Of a DNA stretch of 49,185 nucleotides, positions 6,235 to 13,480 are shown one piece after another; within the stretch, counting starts at the first letter, position 1, and each line of letters begins with the position of its first letter. The stretch covers positions 1 through 49,185 of the forward strand of contig JACPQH010000038.1 in the NCBI GenBank assembly GCA_016190585.1, in the 5' to 3' direction. A model generated the notes under the pieces. That model was not told where the DNA came from and did no database searches. It saw nothing but the letters and a program-made list of their open reading frames with translations. The DNA comes from Chloroflexota bacterium. Lineage in GTDB: Bacteria; Chloroflexota; Dehalococcoidia; Dehalococcoidales; RBG-16-60-22. The translations under genes and the position numbers were made by a program.

Positions 6235-7788
6235 ATGCGAAAAACATTTCTGAAACGCATCGCGCGAGAGGAGAAAGGCATCACCGGGCTGGAAACGGCC
6301 ATCATACTGATCGCCTTCGTGGTGGTCGCCTCGGTGTTCGCCTACACGGCGCTCTCCGCCGGGCTGTTCTCCACGCAGAAGAGCCAGGAAGCCGTGTATT
6401 CCGGCCTGGAAGAGGCGCGGAGCACCCTGGTAGTCAAGGGCGAGGTCGTCGCCAACGGCCGGGCCGAGCTGAATGACCTCGACTTCCCGCTGGGCTGGGT
6501 GGCCGATACCGACGCCACCGCCACGCGGGAGACAACTACCAAGTGGGAAGGCAGCGGCAGCCTGAAGGTTATCGTCGGCGCCGCTATGGCCCAGAACGAC
6601 GAGCCGGTCTACCGTGCCATGGAACCGCTCGACCTGACTAACGGCGATACCGTGACCTTCTGGATCAAGTCGGATGCCACGCTGGACAGCAACCTGACCT
6701 TCGCCCTGGCTACCGGCGCCGACCTGAGCGCCACAGCAACCGAGACCTATGTCATCAATACCAGCGGCACGAGCTGGGAGAAGCACTCGTTTGACCTGAC
6801 CGGCGGCAACGATGACAGCGCCGCTTACTTCGGCGTCATTCTCAGCACGGACGCTGAAGGCACTTTCTATCTTGACAAGGTGATGTTCGAGGACGTCGCC
6901 AGCCTGGGCGGTATCGAGATGGTGCTCGACAACATGGAATACCCGCTGGGCTGGACGGCCGACGCCGACGCTACCATCGCCCGCGAGACCACGACCAAGA
7001 TCGAGGGCAGCGCTTCCATGAGCGTGATTATCGGCGCTGACATGGCCCAGAACGACACGGCGGTCGTTCACCCGACGGCCACCAAGGACTGGACCAACGG
7101 GGACACCATCACCTTCTGGATCAAGGCGGACGCCGCCCTGGACGGCAACATCAGCTTCGTCCTGGGTACCGGTGCCGACCTGAACGCCACGGCGACCCAG
7201 ACCTACGCCATCGACACCGCGGGCACCGGATGGGAGAAGCATACCGTCACCCTGAGCGGCGGCAACGATGACAGCGCCGCGTACTACGGCATCGTTCTCA
7301 GCACCGACGCCGAGGGCACCTTCTACCTGGACGGCATCGAGCTGGGCGCGGCCCTCGCCACCAACAGCGACCCCATGAAGGCCTACGCCAACCAGGTGGT
7401 CTTCACGGTAAGCAACGTGCTTGGCGGCGAGCCGGTAGACTTCACCACCACCACCGATGCGGACGCCGACGGGGTCATCAGCGACGAGGCTACCAAGAAC
7501 CACAAAGTCATCATATCCTTTATGGACCAGTACCAGCAGGTCACCGATCTTACCTGGACCAAGACCGCCATCGGCAAGAACGACGGCGACGACATCCTGG
7601 AGGACGACGAGAAGTTCCAGATAACCGTGGACCTGACCAACATCAACAACTCGGCCGCCTGGGACTACCAGAAGCTGGGCGCCGTCCGCACGTTCACGCT
7701 GGAAGTCAAACCGCCCAAGGGCGCCGTCCTCAATCTCGAGCGCACTATCCCGGACAAGATCAATGCCATAATGAAGCTGGACAGCTAA
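6235..7788 (+). CDS. arlB2: Archaellin 2, large, with two inserted jelly-roll-like modules
   Basis: An ATG at 6235 gives 517 residues. A GTG at 6181 in frame is possible but would put 18 odd residues before the signal. The signal [21 protein letters not shown] and the C-terminal archaellin strand ([18 protein letters not shown]) are intact. Between them, after the first outer-domain strand (KGEVVANG), two homologous modules of about 140 residues are inserted (DNA about 6460-6891 and 6925-7347). Each begins near DFPLGWVAD or EYPLGWTAD and has TFWIK and GTFYLD motifs. The pattern resembles family 4/9/11-type carbohydrate-binding jelly rolls, but binding is unproven. At least six N-x-S/T sequons are present. 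Usual archaellins have 200-250 residues. It probably displays the modules on the filament surface. Confidence 0.9.
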   Translation: MRKTFLKRIAREEKGITGLETAIILIAFVVVASVFAYTALSAGLFSTQKSQEAVYSGLEEARSTLVVKGEVVANGRAELNDLDFPLGWVADTDATATRETTTKWEGSGSLKVIVGAAMAQNDEPVYRAMEPLDLTNGDTVTFWIKSDATLDSNLTFALATGADLSATATETYVINTSGTSWEKHSFDLTGGNDDSAAYFGVILSTDAEGTFYLDKVMFEDVASLGGIEMVLDNMEYPLGWTADADATIARETTTKIEGSASMSVIIGADMAQNDTAVVHPTATKDWTNGDTITFWIKADAALDGNISFVLGTGADLNATATQTYAIDTAGTGWEKHTVTLSGGNDDSAAYYGIVLSTDAEGTFYLDGIELGAALATNSDPMKAYANQVVFTVSNVLGGEPVDFTTTTDADADGVISDEATKNHKVIISFMDQYQQVTDLTWTKTAIGKNDGDDILEDDEKFQITVDLTNINNSAAWDYQKLGAVRTFTLEVKPPKGAVLNLERTIPDKINAIMKLDS

Positions 7789-7842
7789 AGGGAAAACGAC
7801 ATGAAACGAAATTCTAAAAATACAAGAACAAAGGGGGTAGAT

Positions 7843-8496
7843 ATGTTTAAAAAACTGGCGTATTCCATGCACCGGGAGGAGAAAGGTATCACCGGCCTTG
7901 AGACGGCCATCATACTGATAGCGTTCGTGGTGGTGGCCTCGGTATTCGCCTACACGGCGCTTTCGGCCGGCCTGTTCTCGACCCAGAAGAGCCAGGAAGC
8001 CATCTATTCCGGGCTCGAGGAGACCCGCAGCACCCTTGAGATGAAGGGCGCCATCGTCGCCAAGGCGGAGACCACCGGCGCGGATGGTTACCTGAGCCAG
8101 CTCACTTTCACTCTAGCCAATGCCCTTGGTGGAGAAGCTATTGATTTCACGGTGCCAACCTCAGACGTCACGACCGGCCTGGCTGCTTCCGGCAGCAACA
8201 ACGTCGTGGTCGTATCCTATATCGACAAGGACCAGCGGGTCGAGGACCTGTACTGGACGGTATCCAAGCTCGGTGATGCGGATTCGGATGACCTGCTTGA
8301 GGCCAACGAGAAGTTCCAGATAACCATCGGCAATGCCGTGGCCGGCGAAGGCGGCGGCAACCTGGTGAACGCCCTCGAGCCTAACCTGACGGTCAACAAG
8401 TCCTTCACCATCCAGATAAAGACCCCGAAAGGGGCTGTAATGACCTTCGAGCGGACGACGCCCGCCGTCATCGACAGCGTAATGAGCCTGAACTAG
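7843..8496 (+). CDS. arlB3: Archaellin 3
   Basis: The ATG at 7843 follows AAGGGGGTAGAT and gives 217 residues. An in-frame ATG at 7801 lacks a good ribosome-binding site. The signal peptide region [37 protein letters not shown] is almost identical to archaellins 2 and 4. The outer domain is compact and has no inserted modules: STLEMKGAIVAKAE leads directly into LTFTLANALGGEAIDF. It lines up with the parts of archaellin 2 on both sides of its insert, which shows that archaellin 2 arose by insertion into this type of protein. It is likely a main filament subunit, secreted after cleavage by a class III signal peptidase that is not encoded in this window. Confidence 0.92.
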   Translation: MFKKLAYSMHREEKGITGLETAIILIAFVVVASVFAYTALSAGLFSTQKSQEAIYSGLEETRSTLEMKGAIVAKAETTGADGYLSQLTFTLANALGGEAIDFTVPTSDVTTGLAASGSNNVVVVSYIDKDQRVEDLYWTVSKLGDADSDDLLEANEKFQITIGNAVAGEGGGNLVNALEPNLTVNKSFTIQIKTPKGAVMTFERTTPAVIDSVMSLN

Positions 8497-8531
8497 CGTC
8501 CAGCCCGAAACAGGAAAGGAGGAGATAAGAG

Positions 8532-9200
8532 ATGATCACCAGGTTCATGAGAAACATTCATCGGAACGAAAAGGGTATAACCGGGCTGGAGACAGCGATC
8601 ATCCTGATTGCCTTCGTGGTAGTGGCTTCGGTGTTCGCCTACACGGCGCTCTCGGCCGGCCTCTTCGCGACTCAGAAGAGCCAGGAGGCTGTCTATGCCG
8701 GGATCCAGGAGACACAGAGCACCATGGAGGTCAGGGGAGACGTCATCGCCTACAAGGGTGACGCCAATATTTCCAGCACCATCGGCAAGGTGGAGTTCAC
8801 CGTCACCAATGCCATGAAGAACGGGCAGGCGATCAACCTGACCCCGCCCTACGCCCTGGCCGACGGCGCCCTGGTATCCAGCGGCCTCCAGAACCCCACC
8901 CAGATCGCGTACACGGACATGAACGTAACCATCGCAAACGCGGCCTGGACGCTGAGCTGGGCGGGGAAGCGCAGCGACGACTACCTGCTCGAGGATAACG
9001 AGAAGGCCATCATCACCGTCTGGCTGCACACCTACGACGGCGCCGACTGGGCGGCCGGCAGCAACCCGCCGTTCCTGGCGGCCAACAACGTCGACACATA
9101 CCACACCTTCACTCTTGAGGTCAAACCGCCGCAGGGCGCGGTGCTGAACATCGAGCGCACCACGCCGGCGGTGCTTGACACCGTAGTCAACCTGAACTAG
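8532..9200 (+). CDS. arlB4: Archaellin 4
   Basis: The protein has 222 residues, with a clear Shine-Dalgarno AAGGAGG before the ATG. The class III signal [21 protein letters not shown] has Glu at mature position 5, followed by the core helix. The outer domain differs most from archaellin 3 in its central loops (for example LTPPYALADGALVSSG), but the C-terminal [24 protein letters not shown] is shared. Four different archaellins in a row suggest either a filament with mixed subunits or terminal and minor subunits, as known for several euryarchaea. A large GC-rich hairpin follows the stop codon and may lower expression of the downstream machinery genes relative to the archaellins. Confidence 0.92.
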   Translation: MITRFMRNIHRNEKGITGLETAIILIAFVVVASVFAYTALSAGLFATQKSQEAVYAGIQETQSTMEVRGDVIAYKGDANISSTIGKVEFTVTNAMKNGQAINLTPPYALADGALVSSGLQNPTQIAYTDMNVTIANAAWTLSWAGKRSDDYLLEDNEKAIITVWLHTYDGADWAAGSNPPFLAANNVDTYHTFTLEVKPPQGAVLNIERTTPAVLDTVVNLN

Positions 9201-9274
9201 GCGGCCCGGGGGCGGGGAGAGGGCGGCGTCCCTACTTCCCGCCCCACCCCTGGGGGGCGTCGGTCCCCGGCCGC
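9201..9274 (+). other. GC-rich nested hairpin between archaellins and motor genes
   Basis: An outer stem pairs GCGGCC (9201-9206) with GGCCGC (9269-9274). An inner stem pairs GGGGCGGGGAG with CTTCCCGCCCC. No T-run follows, so it is not a standard intrinsic terminator. It could be a leaky terminator, an RNase-processing site or a 3' stabiliser that makes archaellin mRNA more abundant than the rest of the operon. Such a split is known for archaeal archaellum operons; here it is inference. Confidence 0.5.
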
Positions 9275-9333
9275 TTGTGAGACCAAGATGAACAGGGCGT
9301 ACATCCGGCGGAAACCGATGGGGGAGGTCGGTC

Positions 9334-9810
9334 TTGGACAAGGTCATAACCACGGCGCTACTGGTGGTAGCGGGAGTTGTCGCGGCGATGTTTATGTTCA
9401 ACAGCATGTTCCCGATCATTAACCGGTCGAGCACGGCTATGATGAGCATGGCGGGCACCATCGACGAGCGGATGAAGAGCCGGATAAGCATCGTCCACGC
9501 CGCCAACACGACCGACCTGACGACAGTTTACATCTGGGTAAAGAATGTTGGCAGCATGCGCCTGGCGGCCATCGAGAAGAGCGACCTTTTCCTCGGCCTG
9601 GAGACCGATTATATCCGGATACCCTACACCAGCGACGCCGGCGGCGGTTACCCGCGCTGGAGCTATTCGCTGGAGAACGATACCGAGTGGAAAGTAGGCG
9701 CGACCCTTAAAATAACGGTGACCTACCAGAGCTCACCGGACAGCGGCACTTATTTTGTTAAATTCATCATACCGAACGGCATATCGGATGAGTACTATTT
9801 CAGCATGTAG
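9334..9810 (+). CDS. arlG: ArlG/ArlF-family archaellum stator protein
   Basis: The protein has 158 residues and starts with TTG at 9334, preceded by GGGGGAGGTC. One N-terminal membrane helix (about 5-27, ITTALLVVAGVVAAMFMFNSMF) is followed by a conserved-looking linker (TIDERMKSRISIVHA) and a small beta-sandwich outside the membrane. In archaea, ArlF and ArlG have this shape; ArlG forms a short filament capped by ArlF, and the pair anchors the motor to the S-layer. Which of the two this is cannot be settled by eye. The linker and FNSMFPIINRSS region look more like ArlG to me. The lack of a KG/ITGLE-type processing site separates it from the archaellins. The substrate it would bind in a bacterial envelope is unknown. 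Confidence 0.75.
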   Translation: MDKVITTALLVVAGVVAAMFMFNSMFPIINRSSTAMMSMAGTIDERMKSRISIVHAANTTDLTTVYIWVKNVGSMRLAAIEKSDLFLGLETDYIRIPYTSDAGGGYPRWSYSLENDTEWKVGATLKITVTYQSSPDSGTYFVKFIIPNGISDEYYFSM

Positions 9811-9822
9811 CCGGGGAAAATT

Positions 9823-10344
9823 ATGGAAAACATAATTATCTCAATAGTTTCTCTGGCCCTCTTGATAGTGGGCGGCATGACCATGTCCCAGGGGTTTATC
9901 TCGACGGTTGACACCAGCCAGTCGGGATGGCAGCACCGGGACAGCCGGGAGCAGAGCATAATGCGCACCCAGGTCTCGCCCTTGAGCGCCGCCTACAACC
10001 GGGGCCAGTACATCCTGGACGTCACCCTGGAGAACAGCGGCCAGACCAAGCTCAATGACTTCAGCCGGTGGGATGTGATTATACAGTATTATGATACCTC
10101 CAATAATTACCAGGTTAAATGGCTGCCTTATACGGCGGGGACGCCGGGGAACAACCAGTGGACCGTTGAGGGTATCTACCTCAATGACGCCGCCGAGGTC
10201 TTCGATATCAACATATTGAACCCGGGCGAGCAGATCAAGCTCCGGGCGAAGCTCAGCCCCCAGGTGAAAGCCGGCAGCACCAATGTGGTCATTATTGCCA
10301 CGCCAAACGGCGTCGCCGCCTCGGCATTTTTCTCGGGGAGCTAA
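9823..10344 (+). CDS. arlF: ArlF/ArlG-family archaellum stator protein
   Basis: The protein has 173 residues. An N-terminal membrane helix (about 3-25, IIISIVSLALLIVGGMTMSQGF) is followed by a beta-rich external domain with TLENSGQTKLNDFSRWDVIIQYYD, resembling the archaeal ArlF/ArlG fold. It starts 12 bases after the preceding stop, so the two are translated together. By pairing with the previous gene it would form the non-rotating anchor between membrane and cell surface. Archaeal ArlF binds S-layer protein. Some Chloroflexota are thought to have S-layer-like envelopes without an outer membrane, which would make this workable, but no S-layer gene is seen here. The ArlF versus ArlG assignment is tentative. 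Confidence 0.7.
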   Translation: MENIIISIVSLALLIVGGMTMSQGFISTVDTSQSGWQHRDSREQSIMRTQVSPLSAAYNRGQYILDVTLENSGQTKLNDFSRWDVIIQYYDTSNNYQVKWLPYTAGTPGNNQWTVEGIYLNDAAEVFDINILNPGEQIKLRAKLSPQVKAGSTNVVIIATPNGVAASAFFSGS

Positions 10345-10352
10345 GGTAGAAC

Positions 10353-11852
10353 ATGGCAGCGAAGCAAAAGCCGGAAAAAACGAAGAGCATAGCGGGTAAA
10401 GCCAGCCGCGGGCGGGAGTCCCTGAGCTTCGACCTGCTTTACCAGCTTTCCTATATGTCCGTCATCGCCTCGGCGGGCGTACCGCGCGACCTGATCTTCC
10501 AGAAGTCGTCAAGGATACCCTGCTCCACGGCTGATTACTTCCAGAAGATCGAATCCACCTGCCGCAACCTGAAGTATGATTACGCCACGGCCTGCCGCAT
10601 TGTCGGCGAGGACGCTAAAGATGAGCCGATCAAGGCGCTTCTGCTCCGGTTCTCCAGCTCGCTCGTCTCCGGAGAGCCGGAAGCGGACTTCCTGACCAGG
10701 GAAGCCGCCGTCCAGGCCGAGGCCTATGAGAACGAGTACAACCGTAAACTGGAAACGCTCAAGATGTGGACCGACGCCTATGTCTCGCTCATCCTGTCGG
10801 CGGTGCTCGTCATCGTCATGGGTATCGTCTCCACCATGGTCTGGAAAACCGATACCGCCTTCATTGTCGGTCTGGCGCTGACGGCTCTGGCCACCACCTT
10901 CCTGGGCCTTTACCTTATATACCTGATGTCCCCGCGGGAGTTCGTGGCGCTGCGGCAGCCCAGCTCGGTGGAGCAGAGGCTAATCAACAAGTATTTCAAA
11001 ATAGCCGTGGCCGCGGCGCTGACGCTCGGCGTGCTCCCGATGCTCGTCTCGACCCAATGGGGATGGTCGCTGGTCGTTATGGCGACGGCGGTGATGCCGC
11101 TCGGGATAGTAGCCACCCTGGACGACCGGAAGATCAGCCGGCGGGACATGGAGGTAGGGCCGCTCCTGAGGTCTCTCGGCGGCGTTGCCGGGGCCATGGG
11201 CACTACGGTAAAAGAGGCCGTCGCCCAGATAGACCTGAAGGCCATAAACGTGCTCAGGCATGAGGTCATGACACTCTACCGCCGGCTCCACGCCGGCATC
11301 AGCACCCACATCTCCTGGCGCCGGTTTATCGAGGAATCGGGAAGCGAGCTCATAAAGAGAAGCGTGGGCATGTTCTGCGACGCCATCGACCTGGGCGGCG
11401 AGCCGGAAAAGGCCGGGTATCACGCCTCGCTCTTCGCCGAGAAGATCGCCCTGCTCCGGGCCAGGCGCCGGACGGTCGCCTTCCCTTTCCACTGGCTTTG
11501 CCTGGCCATGCACGGCGCCATCGCGGCCCTGCTTACCTTCGTGACCGAGGTCATGACCATTTTTGGCGGGATGGTCGCCAGCGCCCAGAAATCGATGCCG
11601 AGCATATCCGGCTCAGCCGCGGCCAGTTCCGTCTTCGGCTTCAACTTCAGCGGCCTGGTCCTGATGAACCGGCTGGTGCTCCCGCTGCTGCTGGCGCTCA
11701 CCCTGACCAACGCCCTGGCCCCGACCATCGCCGAAGGCGGCAGCAGCTACAAACTTCTTTTCAACCTGGCGCTCACCGCGGCCGTAACCGGGATAAGCCT
11801 GGCGGTGCTGCCCTCCCTGGCGCAGGCGATTTTTAAATCTATTCAGATGTGA
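10353..11852 (+). CDS. arlJ: Archaellum platform protein ArlJ
   Basis: The protein has 499 residues. A hydrophilic N-terminus (1-25) is followed by a first T2SSF (GspF/TadC-like) cytoplasmic domain of about 120 residues (LSYMSVIASAGVPRDLIFQ), a membrane pair near 140-200 (VSLILSAVLVIVMGIV; FIVGLALTALATTFLGLYLIYLM), another near 215-250, a second cytoplasmic domain (VGPLLRSLGGVAGAMGTTVKEAV), and a C-terminal group of membrane helices. This is the layout of archaeal ArlJ, the membrane platform on which the ArlI hexamer turns and through which archaellins are added. Here arlJ precedes arlH and arlI, whereas in most archaea it is last. It starts eight bases after the previous stop. Confidence 0.93.
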   Translation: MAAKQKPEKTKSIAGKASRGRESLSFDLLYQLSYMSVIASAGVPRDLIFQKSSRIPCSTADYFQKIESTCRNLKYDYATACRIVGEDAKDEPIKALLLRFSSSLVSGEPEADFLTREAAVQAEAYENEYNRKLETLKMWTDAYVSLILSAVLVIVMGIVSTMVWKTDTAFIVGLALTALATTFLGLYLIYLMSPREFVALRQPSSVEQRLINKYFKIAVAAALTLGVLPMLVSTQWGWSLVVMATAVMPLGIVATLDDRKISRRDMEVGPLLRSLGGVAGAMGTTVKEAVAQIDLKAINVLRHEVMTLYRRLHAGISTHISWRRFIEESGSELIKRSVGMFCDAIDLGGEPEKAGYHASLFAEKIALLRARRRTVAFPFHWLCLAMHGAIAALLTFVTEVMTIFGGMVASAQKSMPSISGSAAASSVFGFNFSGLVLMNRLVLPLLLALTLTNALAPTIAEGGSSYKLLFNLALTAAVTGISLAVLPSLAQAIFKSIQM

Positions 11853-11862
11853 GGGGAAAGAG

Positions 11863-12042
11863 ATGCAGATAGAAGAACGACTAAAGGTCCTGGAAGAGGA
11901 GTTCAGCACGGTCAAGCTGGAGCTTCAACAGGTCTTGCTTGATATCCGCGGCTATATCATGGACTCTTTCAACCCGCTGGGCGGCATCTCAGGCCGGCGC
12001 GGCCGGGACGAAGGCTCCGGGGCAGGAGGACCAAATGGATAG
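11863..12042 (+). CDS. Small coiled-coil protein related to ArlC/D/E N-terminus
   Basis: This 59-residue reading frame begins MQIEERLKVLEEEFSTVKLE after GAGGGGAAAG and ends with a Gly/Arg-rich tail (GISGRRGRDEGSG). Its first 35 residues match, in register, the start of the next protein: LEEEFSTVKLELQQVLLDIR here against LEEEFNIMKVEMKEALTNVR there. It therefore looks like a partial duplication or a separate ArlC-like small subunit. Its stop TAG (12040-12042) lies inside the start of the next gene (ATG at 12035), giving translational coupling. In archaea, ArlC and ArlD/E form a cytoplasmic ring around the motor and link it to chemotaxis. A similar role is possible. Confidence 0.7.
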   Translation: MQIEERLKVLEEEFSTVKLELQQVLLDIRGYIMDSFNPLGGISGRRGRDEGSGAGGPNG

Positions 12043-12745
12043 CAGTCAAAGGATGCAGGTTCTTGAGGAAGAGTTCAACATCATGAAGGTGGAGATGAAG
12101 GAGGCGCTTACCAATGTGCGCGATTTCCTTCTTTCCGCAAAGATACCGGCTGCCATCCAGGAAGTGGAGCAGGAGTATGACCACACTTCTCTTACGGTAA
12201 CCAAGAAGCTCCCCTCGGGGCCGGACGAGGACGAACAGGAGAGCCGGGCGCCGAAAGAGAAAGATTTGAAACCGCAGGCTAATGAGCACGTTGAAGAGAC
12301 CAAGAACGTACCGGAGGTGCCACCGACAATGGCTGGAGAATTAAATGGGGCCGCGGCCCGGGCGAATGTCCTGGCTAATCTGATTAGCTGGGTCAGCGCC
12401 GCCAAAAAGGAGATAGGCCAGGAGCAATTGCCGGAGTTCCTGGATGTTTACGGCAGCATCGGGCAGCTTTCGCCGGAGCTCAGGCAGCTTATTTTACGGC
12501 TGTCCGGCGTAGTCGATGATGAGTTCTGCATAAGCTCAAGCAATCGCAGCCGGCTTATCCTGGAACTGCACGGTATCCTGTCCGGGGCCAGCCTGCCGGT
12601 AGTGCCGCTGAGGAACAGCAACGGCCGCGGCCAGACGGTCGATAAAGGTGCGGCGCCGGCGAGTCTGAAGCTGATGGTGTCCGACGGCAGCGGCAATAAC
12701 AACGAGTTCACGCTGAACCTGGCCGCCATGAGCAAAGAGGCCTAG
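12035..12745 (+). CDS. ArlC/D/E-like archaellum cytoplasmic ring protein
   Basis: The ATG at 12035 overlaps the end of the preceding small gene, giving 236 residues. Residues 5-40 form a predicted coiled coil (MQVLEEEFNIMKVEMKEALTN). Residues 50-105 are charged and disordered. Residues about 108-170 (VLANLISWVSAAKKEIGQEQ, then LPEFLDVYGSIGQLSPELRQLI) match the general pattern of the archaeal ArlD/ArlE domain, a helical bundle in which a short Leu/Trp helix is followed by a Gly-containing turn and a second helix. The C-terminus is less clear. In archaea these proteins form the ring that surrounds ArlH/ArlI. Placement directly before arlH fits. Confidence 0.7.
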   Translation: MDSSQRMQVLEEEFNIMKVEMKEALTNVRDFLLSAKIPAAIQEVEQEYDHTSLTVTKKLPSGPDEDEQESRAPKEKDLKPQANEHVEETKNVPEVPPTMAGELNGAAARANVLANLISWVSAAKKEIGQEQLPEFLDVYGSIGQLSPELRQLILRLSGVVDDEFCISSSNRSRLILELHGILSGASLPVVPLRNSNGRGQTVDKGAAPASLKLMVSDGSGNNNEFTLNLAAMSKEA

Positions 12746-12756
12746 CGGGGGAAGTG

Positions 12757-13476
12757 ATGGGAGAGAAAAAGGTATCTGATGCCAACCTTATCCTGACCGG
12801 CGTAAGGGAGATCGATGAGAAGCTGGGCGGCGGTATTCCGGCCGGCTCCCTGGTGCTTGTAGACGGCCAGCCTGACGCCGGCAAGAGCGTGCTCTGCCAG
12901 CACCTTGTATACGGTGCGCTCCATTCCCCGGGGAACGCCATCGTTTACTATACCACGGAGAACACGGTAAAGAGTCTCATCAGCCAGATGGACTCTCTTT
13001 CCCTGTATACCCTGGACTATTTCCTGACCGACCGGCTTCGTATCTACCCGGTGATCCTGCGCCAGGACTTCAGGAACGCCGCGAGGCCGCTGCACTCCCT
13101 CGTGGAGAACATATCCCGGCTGGACAGAAAGATCAACATGGTTATCGTGGATTCGGTAACGCTGCTCATGAGCCATAGCGACGCCGTCTCCACGGTGGAC
13201 TTCTTCTGGGCGTGCAAGGGGCTGTGCGAGCTCGGCCGCTCCATCATCCTGGTGGCCCATTCGTACTCCTTTGAGCAGGAAACGCTGTCGCGGGCCAGCT
13301 CGCTTTGCGATGTTCACCTGCGGCTGCGACTTGAGGAGGTGGGCACCCGGCTGATAAAGGTGCTGGAGGTCCTGAAGGTCCGCGGCGCCAACCGGCCTAC
13401 CGGCGAGATCGTGAGCTTTGAAATCGAGCCCAAGATAGGCATGAGAGTCATTCCTTTTTCCCGGGCCAAGGTGTAG
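12757..13476 (+). CDS. arlH: Archaellum regulatory ATPase-like protein ArlH
   Basis: The protein has 239 residues from ATG 12757 (a GTG at 12754 is equally in frame; GGGGGA precedes both). It is a single RecA/KaiC-type domain: Walker A GQPDAGKSV (about 37-45), Walker B NMVIVDSVTLL (about 127-137), and the family feature that the start reads LTGVREIDEKLGGGIPAGS. In archaea, ArlH binds ATP, forms rings under ArlI and controls motor assembly, with autophosphorylation reported in some species. The nearest alternative, a free-standing KaiC, is unlikely given the cluster and the length. It is separated from arlI by four bases. Confidence 0.93.
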   Translation: MGEKKVSDANLILTGVREIDEKLGGGIPAGSLVLVDGQPDAGKSVLCQHLVYGALHSPGNAIVYYTTENTVKSLISQMDSLSLYTLDYFLTDRLRIYPVILRQDFRNAARPLHSLVENISRLDRKINMVIVDSVTLLMSHSDAVSTVDFFWACKGLCELGRSIILVAHSYSFEQETLSRASSLCDVHLRLRLEEVGTRLIKVLEVLKVRGANRPTGEIVSFEIEPKIGMRVIPFSRAKV

Positions 13477-13480
13477 CGCC

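Noticed and set aside
6187..7872. 561-residue minus-strand frame opposite archaellin 2
   Set aside because: It mirrors the repetitive GC-rich codons of the archaellin gene, spans two genes and has no recognisable domain.
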